From positions 1-40,803 of the forward strand of contig NZ_MWWW01000030.1 in NCBI RefSeq assembly GCF_002259745.1: a DNA stretch of 40,803 nt, written 5' to 3'. Both the position numbers and the translations under genes were made by a program. Shown here one piece after another: positions 33,987 to 40,803 of the stretch (position 1 is the stretch's first letter; each line of letters opens with the position of its first letter). The notes beneath the pieces are model-generated. The model did not search any database. It had not been told where the DNA came from and saw only the letters and a program-made list of their open reading frames with translations. The DNA comes from Bifidobacterium myosotis. Lineage in GTDB: Bacteria > Actinomycetota > Actinomycetes > Actinomycetales > Bifidobacteriaceae.

Positions 33987-34384
33987 GCCGCCATGCCTCC
34001 AATCAGTGGGACGATTCGTCGCCAACCATCCCTGATAGGCCAATCACTGCGTGCTGATTCATCAGTGCCGTTCCGCAACGTGACCATACCGGCGCCGCCG
34101 ATCCAGGAACCGCTCCGGACAGCCGGTCAGGTTGCGAACCATTCCGACCGTTGCCGCGGATTCGTCCACCCTGCGGGACGCCGCTGCAACGGGCTTCCCA
34201 CATTCGATTCCGTACGATAGCCGACCGACACCACGGACCAGGCCATCATACGGTTTTCCTGTACGGTTTCCTTACTCCTACTGCCATGTTCCCGCCGAGT
34301 CGCCCGAACCATCCGGCCGACCGGTATCATTGGTTCGGCACAAGAACGGCCAATGGATATAGACAACCAAAAGGAGCTCCGAAT
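33987..34384. other. Divergent intergenic region, no distinct feature
   Basis: These 398 bases separate the DUF1287 gene from the permease gene. Promoters for both are expected, but none stands out. The only clear signal is the Shine-Dalgarno sequence AAGGAG at 34371-34376 for the permease. Confidence 0.4.
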
Positions 34385-35809
34385 ATGGCGGATGCCGGAG
34401 AAGGCAATACCAGCGGAACGGATGGGCAGCGTGGCCAAAGCGGTCTCGAACGCAAGATGGAGTCACGCCATCTGACCATGATCTCCTTGGGAGGTGTGAT
34501 CGGCACCGGATTGTTCGTCAGTTCCGGCTACACCATCCATCAGGCCGGACCGCTCGGCGCGATTCTGGCCTACGCGGTAGGCTCGCTACTCGTCTACTGC
34601 GTGATGGTCTCGCTCGGCGAGCTGTCCGTGGCCATGCCATACGCCGGCAGCTTCCACATGTACGCCAAGCGGTTCATCGGCCCCGGCACCGCATTCACCA
34701 TCGCCATCCTGTACTGGCTTAATTGGGCGGTGGCGCTCGCCAGCGAGTTCACGGCGGCCGGATTGCTCATGCAACGATGGTTCCCGGATTCGCCGGCATG
34801 GGTGTGGTCGGCCGTGTTCATCGCGGTGGTGTTCGCGCTGAACATCATGTCGGTGCGACTGTACGGCGAGGCGGAGTTCTGGTTCGCCTCCATCAAGGTG
34901 CTGGCGATTGTGGCGTTCATCGTCGTCGGCCTGCTGGCGATCTTCGGTGCGATTCCCATCACCGGATACGACCACGCGCCACTGTTCGGCAACTTCAATG
35001 CCGACGGCTGGTTCCCGAACGGCTTCGCGCCAGTGTTCTCCACGCTGCTCACGGTGGTGTTCGCGTTCTCCGGCACCGAGGTGGTCGGCGTGGCCGCCGG
35101 TGAGACGAAGGACCCCTCGCGTGCGATCCCGAAAGCCGTGCACACCACGGTGTTCCGCCTGGCCCTGTTCTTCATCGGGTCCATCGCGGTGATGTCCGCT
35201 TTGATCCCGTGGCATCAGGCTGGCGTGGAGACCAGCCCGTTCGTGCTGGTGTTCCAGTCGATCGGCATGCCGTTCGCCGGCGACATCATGAACTTCGTGG
35301 TACTCACGGCCGTGCTTTCCGCCGCGAACTCCGGCCTGTACGTGTGCTCGCGCATGGTGTGGTCGCTGGCCAAGGAGCAACTGATTCCGGCCCGGTTCGC
35401 CAAGACGAACTTCCACGGCGTGCCCGTGTGGGCGGTGCTGTTCAGCATGGCCGGCTCGCTGCTCGCCCTGCTTTCCTCCGTGATCGCCGCATCCACCGTG
35501 TATCTCGTGCTGGTGGCCGTCTCGGGTCTCGCCACGCTGGTGGTGTGGTTCTCCGTATGTGTATGCCATATCCGGTTCCGCCGTGAATGGGTGCGTTCCG
35601 GGCACAGTACCGACGAATTGGGGTACCGGGCGCCCGGATATCCGGTGCTGCCCTGGCTCGCCATGGCGATGTGCGTCGGCGCGCTCGTGCTTGTGGTGCT
35701 GGATGACACGCAGCGTTCCACGCTCTACTGCATGATTCCGTTCGTCGCCTGCTGCTATGGCGGATACTACCTACTCGAACGTAGCCGCAAGCACGGGAAA
35801 CGAGACTGA
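34385..35809 (+). CDS. Amino-acid permease (APC superfamily, AAT type)
   Basis: The 474-residue proton-coupled permease has about 12 TM segments. After a 27-residue cytoplasmic N terminus, LERKMESRHLTMISLGGVIG and the following GTGLFVSSG match the first helix of the AAT family (lysine, aromatic and GABA permeases). FAFSGTEVVGVAAGETKDP in the middle, with RAIPKAV after it, is the family's TM6 block. The ATG is preceded by AAGGAG 8 nt upstream; the frame is open to 34151. The substrate is not predictable from this reading. It stands alone, followed by the palindromic element. Confidence 0.9.
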   Translation: MADAGEGNTSGTDGQRGQSGLERKMESRHLTMISLGGVIGTGLFVSSGYTIHQAGPLGAILAYAVGSLLVYCVMVSLGELSVAMPYAGSFHMYAKRFIGPGTAFTIAILYWLNWAVALASEFTAAGLLMQRWFPDSPAWVWSAVFIAVVFALNIMSVRLYGEAEFWFASIKVLAIVAFIVVGLLAIFGAIPITGYDHAPLFGNFNADGWFPNGFAPVFSTLLTVVFAFSGTEVVGVAAGETKDPSRAIPKAVHTTVFRLALFFIGSIAVMSALIPWHQAGVETSPFVLVFQSIGMPFAGDIMNFVVLTAVLSAANSGLYVCSRMVWSLAKEQLIPARFAKTNFHGVPVWAVLFSMAGSLLALLSSVIAASTVYLVLVAVSGLATLVVWFSVCVCHIRFRREWVRSGHSTDELGYRAPGYPVLPWLAMAMCVGALVLVVLDDTQRSTLYCMIPFVACCYGGYYLLERSRKHGKRD

Positions 35810-36271
35810 CCGGGCGCAACAAGGGTCTGCCCGGCCTGACTTCCCCTACAGGAATTCGTATCTGCTTTGCAAGGGGTACATTGACACTGTTCCGGAAAGG
35901 TATCCGCTTTGCAAGGGGTACCTCAACTGCGAATTGGCGAATATACTCCTTGCAATATCAAGGGCGATAGTCTGAATACAACGGCTAAGGTACCCCTTGC
36001 AAAGCAGATACCTTTTCGCAACGCCCGAAATGTACCCCTTACAACCGAGATACCCTTCCTCGGGCACATCAGATGTGGCGTTACCGACCTTGTGGACCTT
36101 CCCGTTTGCTGCAATACTTCAGCGCGTGTCATTCCGAACTCGTTGGAGAATCTTCGCGCCGCCAGCACCAATGGAAAAACGGTACATCTACATACTTCAC
36201 TGCGCATGGGCGGTCGCCAAACGCCATAGCCGGAATATCCGTGAATAACGGCCACTTTCGAACGGCAATGA
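35810..36271. other. Intergenic region containing palindromic element copy B
   Basis: No gene is supported between the permease and trpE, which converge here. The palindromic element fills 35858-36053, and the trpE terminator follows at 36272. Bases 36054-36271 show nothing recognisable. Confidence 0.5.
35858..36053. repeat. Long nested palindromic element, copy B
   Basis: It has the same architecture as 1186-1379. CTTTGCAAGGGGTAC occurs twice forward (near 35865 and 35908) and twice inverted (35989-36004 and 36032-36042), giving nested arms over about 196 bp. The arm sequences GTATCTGCTTTGCAAGGGG and CCCCTTGCAAAGCAGATAC are nearly perfect. The central 70 bp differs from copy A. Confidence 0.75.
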
Positions 36272-36314
36272 ATGAGCCTTCCTGCGCAATTCGCATTGCG
36301 ACAGGAAGGCTCAT
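36272..36314 (-). terminator. Strong hairpin after trpE, probable terminator
   Basis: ATGAGCCTTCCTG (36272-36284) and CAGGAAGGCTCAT (36302-36314) pair exactly, with a second stem CGCAAT/ATTGCG directly inside. Together they give 19 base pairs, a 4-nt loop and a single bulged A. It lies 24 bp beyond the trpE stop on the minus strand. The U tract is weak. Confidence 0.7.
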
Positions 36315-36337
36315 CTTCTCAGTAGGTGATGTACCGT

Positions 36338-37894
36338 TTACAGTTCGCGCAGCTGGGCGGCGATCTGGACGGCTTCGACGCTGGCCTCGGCCTTGTTGCG
36401 GGTCTCCTGCCACTCGTTGGCCGGCACGGAGTCAAGCACGATGCCGGCACCGGCCTGCACGCTCGCCTCATGGTCGCGCAGGAACGCGGTACGGATGGCG
36501 ATGGCCATATCCATGTTGCCGGAGAAATCGAAGTAGCCGACGGTACCGCCGTAGATGCCGCGATCGGCCGGCTCCAACTCGTCGATGATCTCCACCGCGC
36601 GCGGCTTGGGCGCGCCGGAGAGCGTACCGGCGGGGAACGCGGACTTGAACACGTCGAAGGCGGTCAGCGAGGGGTCGACCTGGCCGGTGACGGTCGAGCA
36701 GATATGCATGATGTGGCTGAAACGCTTGATGTCCATGAGCTGTACGACCTCCACGGACTGCGGCACGCACACCTTGCTCAAGTCGTTGCGGGCCAGATCC
36801 ACGAGCATGATGTGCTCGCTGCGCTCCTTCGGATCGGCGAGCAGTTCCTTGGCGAGCTTCGCGTCCTCTTCGGGCGTGGCGCCGCGCGGGCGGGAGCCGG
36901 CGATCGGGAAGGTCATCGCGTGGCCGTTATCCACCTTGATGAGAGTCTCCGGGCTGGAGCCGATGACGTTGAAGTCACGGCCCTGCGCGTCGGTGAGCGC
37001 CATGAAGTACATGTACGGGCTCGGGTTGAGCGTGCGCAGCACACGATAGACGTCGAACGGGTCGGCCGGCGAATCGATGTCGAGACGCTGGGAGATGACC
37101 ACCTGGAACACGTCGCCGTCCACGATGTGACGCTTGGCTTCCTCCACGGCGTGCTCGTAGTGGCTTTTCTCGGTGCGGAAGCGCAGCTCGGGCTGCTTGA
37201 CCGACTCGTCGAGCACGTTGACACGCGCCTCGCCCTCGGTGGGGGTGGCGGCGTCGCGCTGCATGCGATCCAGTCGGGCCACGGCCTCGTCATAGGCGCC
37301 GTCCGCACGGGTGGGCTTGTCATCCACGTTCACGGCGTTGGCGATGAGCCACACGGACCCGGAGACGTGATCCACCACGGCGATATCGGTGGCGAGGGCA
37401 AGCACGGTCTCCGGCTGGCCGGTCTCATTCGGCGCCTCGGCACGCAACGTGGGCTCCCAATGGCGGATGGCGTCCCAGCCGACCGTGCCGACCAAACCGG
37501 AGGTCAGGTTCGGAAGGCCCTCCACATGCGGGGCTTTGAGCGTCTTCAGCGTGGCGTGCGCGACCTCGATGACGTCGCCCTTGGTGGGTACTCCGGCCGG
37601 CACCGTGCCGATCCAGTCGGCCTTGCCATCGTTGGAGCGCAGCTGGGCCATCGAGTTGACGCCGATGAAGCTGTATCGGCTCCACGAACCGCCGAATTCC
37701 GCCGATTCTAGGATGAACGTGCCGGAGCGTCCGCCGGCGAGCCGCTCATAGAAGCCGACCGGGGTCAGGGAGTCGGCGAGTAGCCGGCGCACGATGGGGA
37801 CCACGCGGTATCCCTTGTCGGCGAGCTCATGGAACTGCTCACGACTGGGCCAGGTGGCTCCCCACTTCAGATGCTTGACGCTGCATTCGCTCAT
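36338..37894 (-). CDS. trpE: Anthranilate synthase component I
   Basis: TrpE makes anthranilate from chorismate with ammonia from the glutamine amidotransferase TrpG. The 518-residue form starts at ATG 37894, with AAGGAG 5 nt upstream; a longer frame to 37930 is not supported. ILES near the N terminus matches the Trp-feedback site. The catalytic blocks are GSSPETLIKV, PIAGSRPRGATPEED, KRFSHIMHICSTVTGQVD and AFPAGTLSGAPKPRA, with GIYGGTVGYFDFSGNMD near the end. It is the last gene of the hisF-hisI-trpE set, 130 nt after hisI; trpG and trpD are not in the window. Confidence 0.95.
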   Translation of the reverse strand: MSECSVKHLKWGATWPSREQFHELADKGYRVVPIVRRLLADSLTPVGFYERLAGGRSGTFILESAEFGGSWSRYSFIGVNSMAQLRSNDGKADWIGTVPAGVPTKGDVIEVAHATLKTLKAPHVEGLPNLTSGLVGTVGWDAIRHWEPTLRAEAPNETGQPETVLALATDIAVVDHVSGSVWLIANAVNVDDKPTRADGAYDEAVARLDRMQRDAATPTEGEARVNVLDESVKQPELRFRTEKSHYEHAVEEAKRHIVDGDVFQVVISQRLDIDSPADPFDVYRVLRTLNPSPYMYFMALTDAQGRDFNVIGSSPETLIKVDNGHAMTFPIAGSRPRGATPEEDAKLAKELLADPKERSEHIMLVDLARNDLSKVCVPQSVEVVQLMDIKRFSHIMHICSTVTGQVDPSLTAFDVFKSAFPAGTLSGAPKPRAVEIIDELEPADRGIYGGTVGYFDFSGNMDMAIAIRTAFLRDHEASVQAGAGIVLDSVPANEWQETRNKAEASVEAVQIAAQLREL

Positions 37895-38024
37895 TGTTGC
37901 TCCTTGACAGATATATCCCGATCCACACATGATTCCTGTAATAAACTACCCCTCAATCACGGTTCACGCGACCACGCCTCATAACAGTGGAGCTGGAGGA
38001 GGCTGTTGCGAGAGGCTGCAGAGT

Positions 38025-38420
38025 CTACTGCTCGGCCGTACGATGTCCCTCGACCACGGGCAGCGGACCTCCCTCGAGGAAGCAGCTGCGCTTGCCCGTG
38101 TGGCAGGCGGCGCCGACCTGATCGACCTCGACCAGCAGCGCATCGCCGTCGCAGTCAAGGGACACGCCCTTGACGTACTGCACATGGCCGGAGGTGTCGC
38201 CCTTGCGCCAGTATTCCTGACGGGAGCGGGACCAGAACGTCACCCGCCCGGTGGTGAGCGTGCGGCGCAACGCCTCGTCGTTCATGTAGCCGACCATCAG
38301 CACCTCACGGGTGTCGTATTGCTGGATGACGGCCGCGACCAGTCCTTTGGCGTCGTGCTTCAGACGCGCGGCGATGCGGGGGTCGAGTTCGGTTGAGTTA
38401 TCGTATGCGGTTTCTGTCAT
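38025..38420 (-). CDS. hisI: Phosphoribosyl-AMP cyclohydrolase
   Basis: HisI opens the adenine ring of phosphoribosyl-AMP, the third step of histidine synthesis. The 131-residue protein has the Zn/Mg motifs [27 protein letters not shown] and [10 protein letters not shown]. It is the stand-alone form, with the pyrophosphatase HisE encoded separately. It follows hisF by 60 nt and precedes trpE by 130 nt in the same direction, so the three probably share a transcript. Confidence 0.95.
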   Translation of the reverse strand: MTETAYDNSTELDPRIAARLKHDAKGLVAAVIQQYDTREVLMVGYMNDEALRRTLTTGRVTFWSRSRQEYWRKGDTSGHVQYVKGVSLDCDGDALLVEVDQVGAACHTGKRSCFLEGGPLPVVEGHRTAEQ

Positions 38421-38480
38421 TATCCTTGTCCGTCTGTCTGCTGTGCTGCGTTCAACGTGCTGTTGCCGTGTGACGCGTTC

Positions 38481-39251
38481 CTAGCGCACGGTGTAGCCGT
38501 GCTTCTTCAGCTCGGCCTTCACGTCGGCGATGGTCATGATGCCGTAATGGAACACGGATGCGGCCAATACCGCGTCCGCGCCGGCTTCGATGGCCGGCGG
38601 GAAGTCTTCCACCTTGCCGGCGCCGCCGGAGGCGATGATCGGAATCCTGACCTCCTTGCGCACCGCGCGAATCATCTCCAGATCGAAACCTTCCTGCGTG
38701 CCGTCGGCGTCCATGGAGTTGAGCAGAATCTCGCCGGCGCCCAGCTGTTCGGCGCGCTTGACCCACCAAATCGCATCGATGCCGGTGGATTTGCGCCCGC
38801 CCATCGTGGTGACCTCGAAGCCGGACTGCGTGTGCTGCTCGCCCTTCTCGCGTCGGGCGTCCACGGAAAGCACCAGCACCTGGTTGCCGAACCGGTCGGC
38901 CACCCGGCTGATCAGCGAGGGGTCGTTGATGGCGGCGGTGTTGACGCCCACCTTATCCGCGCCGCAGCGCAGCAGGGAATCCACATCCTCGGGCGTGCGC
39001 ACGCCGCCGCCGACAGTCATCGGGATGAACACCTGCTCGGCGGTGCGGGAGACCACGTCGATCATCGTACCGCGATGGGAGCTGGACGCGGTCACATCCA
39101 GGAAGGTGATCTCATCGGCGCCCTGACGGTAGTATTCGGCGGCCAGTTCCACGGGGTCGCCGGCATCCCTCAGATTCTCGAAATGGACGCCCTTCACCAC
39201 ACGACCTGCGTCAACGTCCAGGCACGGGATGACTCGTACCGCCAACGACAT
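38481..39251 (-). CDS. hisF: Imidazole glycerol phosphate synthase, cyclase subunit
   Basis: HisF uses ammonia from HisH to close the imidazole ring, giving imidazole glycerol phosphate and AICAR. The 256-residue TIM barrel has the catalytic D12 ([15 protein letters not shown]) and D131 (VLSVDARRE), and the two phosphate-binding sites [10 protein letters not shown] and [17 protein letters not shown] lies 6 nt before the ATG. It is first in the hisF-hisI-trpE unit; hisH and hisA are not seen here. Confidence 0.95.
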   Translation of the reverse strand: MSLAVRVIPCLDVDAGRVVKGVHFENLRDAGDPVELAAEYYRQGADEITFLDVTASSSHRGTMIDVVSRTAEQVFIPMTVGGGVRTPEDVDSLLRCGADKVGVNTAAINDPSLISRVADRFGNQVLVLSVDARREKGEQHTQSGFEVTTMGGRKSTGIDAIWWVKRAEQLGAGEILLNSMDADGTQEGFDLEMIRAVRKEVRIPIIASGGAGKVEDFPPAIEAGADAVLAASVFHYGIMTIADVKAELKKHGYTVR

Positions 39252-39418
39252 GCTTCACTCCCCTGTTCGGCTTTGCATTACAGCCTTCAGAGTACCTACC
39301 GCCCGTTACATGAACGAGACATGGTTCTGGAATATGAGAATCCATGGTCTGTCTCACCGATTGATTGAGGATTTTGGCTTCTGTCTCTCCCCAGTCAGCT
39401 TCGCTACCAGCCCGTTCT

Positions 39419-39560
39419 GCAATTAAGGACGCACTGCGTGCGAGGCATACTGGCTCGCCTGTCGGCTCGCACGTTGCCTGCAATAGCTCCGCTGTTTGCT
39501 TCACGGCAACGTTACGTCAGAGGGGGCCGATGCCACTAGACAATTACGAGACAGACCACT
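39419..39560. repeat. Composite palindromic repeat, single-unit copy
   Basis: 39419-39511 is a diverged single version of the 99-bp unit found three times at 40437-40733 (GCTCGCACGTTGCC, GCTCCGCTGTTTGCTTCACG). The tail CCGATGCCACTAGACAATTA continuing to CGAGACAGACCACT at 39528-39560 matches the tail at 40742-40776. The unit contains GTTGCC...GGCAAC arms. Confidence 0.75.
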
Positions 39561-39681
39561 AGTATGCCGCGTCATTAATTCGTTGATTATATTTTTGGCT
39601 TCCCTTGTTAGGGGAACCGGCCCGCGAAGCGAGTCTGAGGGGTAGGGAATTAATAAACGAATTTCTGACGTGGCATACTAG
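39559..39681. mobile_element. 123-bp MITE-like element with about 32-bp inverted ends
   Basis: The left end CTAGTATGCCGCGTCATTAA and the right end (minus strand) CTAGTATGCCACGTCAGAAA are inverted copies, with similarity continuing about 32 bp (ATTCGTT...). The interior holds GGGGAACCGGCCCGCGAAGC. A half of it reappears in inverted orientation at 40372-40440. Confidence 0.6.
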
Positions 39682-39814
39682 AGGGGACCAATACCACTCA
39701 GGGAATCGCAAGACGGAACACCAGCCGTTGCAATCCACGCGGAGCGGCCGCGGATATGGGAGAATGTGCCGTGGAATACACCATTCCCTATCACGTCCTA
39801 TCAAGGAGGATGCC

Positions 39815-40363
39815 ATGGCTGTGGAGAACAGTAAGGTACTGATCATCGTCAACAATTGGGGTATCGAGGAGACCGAGCTCACCCGCCCGCTGCGCGACCT
39901 CAAGGCGGCCGGCGCCGAGGTGACGCTGGCCGCCACTACGCTCGACCCGTGCGAGACCGTGCAGCACGACCGCTACGAGGGTGAGACGCTCACCCCGGAT
40001 TCCCTGCTTTCGGATGTGCAGGCGGCCGACTACGACCTGCTGGTCGTGCCCGGCGGCACCTGCAACGTGGACCGTATCCGTGTGAACGAGGATGCGATTG
40101 CGCTGGCGCAGGAGTTCGCGCACGAGGGCAAGCCGATCGCCGCGATCTGCCATGGCGCGTGGCTGCTGGTGAACGCCGAACTCATCGCCGGCAAGACCGC
40201 CGCCCCCTGCCGCTACATCGCCGCCGACATCGAGAACGCCGGTGGACACTATGTGGACGAGCAGGTCCACATCGACGATGCGAACGGCTTCACGCTCATC
40301 ACTTCGCGCAAGCCCGACGATCTCGACTACTTCGTCGGGGCCATCAAGGATGCGTTGAAGTAA
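39815..40363 (+). CDS. DJ-1/PfpI family protein
   Basis: The 182-residue protein is of the DJ-1/ThiJ/PfpI superfamily: VLIIVNNWGIEETELTRPL with Glu18/Glu19, then LLVVPGGTCN, and the nucleophile elbow AAICHGAWLL with C112-H113. The superfamily includes proteases, glyoxalase III-type enzymes and stress proteins; this type is often annotated as general stress protein 18 or intracellular protease. The exact activity is not predictable. AAGGAGG lies 5 nt before the ATG at 39815; the frame is open to 39605 but that is not protein. It sits between two copies of the composite repeat. Confidence 0.9.
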   Translation: MAVENSKVLIIVNNWGIEETELTRPLRDLKAAGAEVTLAATTLDPCETVQHDRYEGETLTPDSLLSDVQAADYDLLVVPGGTCNVDRIRVNEDAIALAQEFAHEGKPIAAICHGAWLLVNAELIAGKTAAPCRYIAADIENAGGHYVDEQVHIDDANGFTLITSRKPDDLDYFVGAIKDALK

Positions 40364-40436
40364 CAAATACTCTGCGTCAGGAATTTGTTGACGAATTCAC
40401 TACCCCTCAGACCTGCTTCGCGGGCCAGCTCGTCCT
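40364..40436. repeat. Half copy of the MITE-like element, inverted
   Basis: GCGTCAGGAATTTGTTGACG and the following ACTACCCCTCAGACCTGCTTC and CGCGGGCCAGCT match the complement of the right half of the element at 39559-39681 (GTCTGAGGGGTAGGGAATTA). It directly adjoins the 99-bp tandem array. Confidence 0.6.
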
Positions 40437-40733
40437 GCAATTATGGACGTACTCCGCGCGCAGTCAGCTGGCTCGCCTGCCGGCTCGCACGTTGCCTACA
40501 AACAGCTCCGCTGTTTGCTTCACGGCAACGGCCCCGCAATTTCGGACGCGCTCCGCGCGTGCTCCGCTGGCTCGCCTGCCGGCTCGCACGTTGCCTACAA
40601 ACAGCTCCGCTGTTTGCTTCACGGCAACGGCCCCGCAATTTCGGACGCGCTCCGCGCGTGTTCCGCTGGCTCGCCTGCCGGCTCGCACGTTGCCTACAAA
40701 CAGCTCCGCTGTTTGCTTCACGGCAACGTCCGT
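40437..40733. repeat. 99-bp tandem repeat, three units
   Basis: Units start at 40437, 40536 and 40635, with a period of exactly 99 bp; the last is cut at about 40733. Units two and three are nearly identical, the first more diverged. Each unit has CGTTGCC...GGCAACG arms around AAACAGC and GCTGTTT, giving a nested hairpin, and a second GC-rich palindromic part GGACGCGCTCCGCGCG. Confidence 0.85.
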
Positions 40734-40803
40734 CAGAGGGACCGATGCCACTTAGATAATTACGAGACGGACCACTGGCGTAAGACGCAAAAAAGCCCCT
40801 CTT
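40734..40803. other. Repeat tail and possible terminator half at the window edge
   Basis: The tail CCGATGCCACTTAGATAATT and CGAGACGGACCACT repeats the tail at 39528-39560. The last bases AAAAAAGCCCCTCTT read on the minus strand as AAGAGGGGCTTTTTT, the second half of a rho-independent terminator for a leftward gene beyond the window. The first half of its stem is outside. Confidence 0.4.

Larger units (their letters stand above)
39252..39814. other. Repeat-rich intergenic region before the DJ-1/PfpI gene
   Basis: It contains one copy of the composite repeat (39419-39560), a 123-bp MITE-like element (39559-39681), and the region upstream of the gene at 39815. No other gene is seen. Inverted GAGACATGG and CCATGGTCT-GTCTC at about 39313-39357 form a further weak hairpin. 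Confidence 0.55.

Noticed and set aside
37895..38024. T-box or riboswitch before trpE
   Set aside because: The 130-nt gap has no T-box sequence, no specifier loop and no Trp-rich leader.
40437..40733. CRISPR array
   Set aside because: The period of 99 bp is an uninterrupted tandem repeat; there are no unique spacers.

Overview
The window is chromosomal DNA of a high-GC actinobacterium, almost certainly Bifidobacterium. The reasons are a TrpC-TrpB fusion, a pgsA / DUF881 / small basic protein / DUF881 / FHA / MerR cluster of actinobacterial type, mixed trp and his genes, and short GC-rich palindromic intergenic repeats. I do not name a species.

Layout. 1-591 is the right end of an ISL3-family insertion sequence. 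592-4720 is a gene-poor stretch with small membrane proteins, two MITE-like elements, a long palindromic element and an array of 48-nt hairpin repeats. 4722-15200 is one long leftward run of housekeeping genes; in transcription order it is trpCB, trpA, lgt, rpe, hisE, hisG, pgsA, DUF881, sbp, DUF881, garA-like FHA and ftsR. nfo (leftward) and a phage-holin-like membrane gene (rightward) follow as a divergent pair, then an MFS exporter. 18922-28492 is accessory: a second hairpin array (45-nt units), a YdiL/DUF1870-type HTH gene divergent from an AAA/DUF4143 ATPase, a VOC protein, a TOTE-type primase-helicase, a GNAT acetyltransferase, a hipBA module flanked by 34-bp direct repeats, and a DUF2316 gene. 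28770-35809 holds an aldo/keto reductase, small membrane proteins, a third set of palindromes (32 nt), a solute-binding protein/TetR pair, a DUF1287 protein and an amino-acid permease. 36338-39251 is hisF-hisI-trpE (leftward), ending in a very strong hairpin. 39252-40803 is a DJ-1/PfpI gene between copies of a composite palindromic repeat, one expanded to three 99-bp tandem units.

How the genes work together. trpE, trpCB and trpA supply four of the tryptophan activities; trpD and a separate trpF are not in the window. hisE, hisG, hisI and hisF supply four steps of histidine synthesis. lgt and pgsA serve the cell envelope. The DUF881/sbp/FHA/MerR genes match the cluster that in other Actinobacteria is linked to division and to phospho-dependent metabolic control. 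The region from 18.9 to 28.5 kb has the mix of conflict and toxin-antitoxin genes expected of a genomic island.

The least explained signal is a set of three unrelated-looking families of short palindromic hairpins at gene 3' ends (3773-4095, 18981-19245, 30851-31032). Two of them share an AGCTCGAAAAG core. All functional statements come from reading the sequence; no database search was run.
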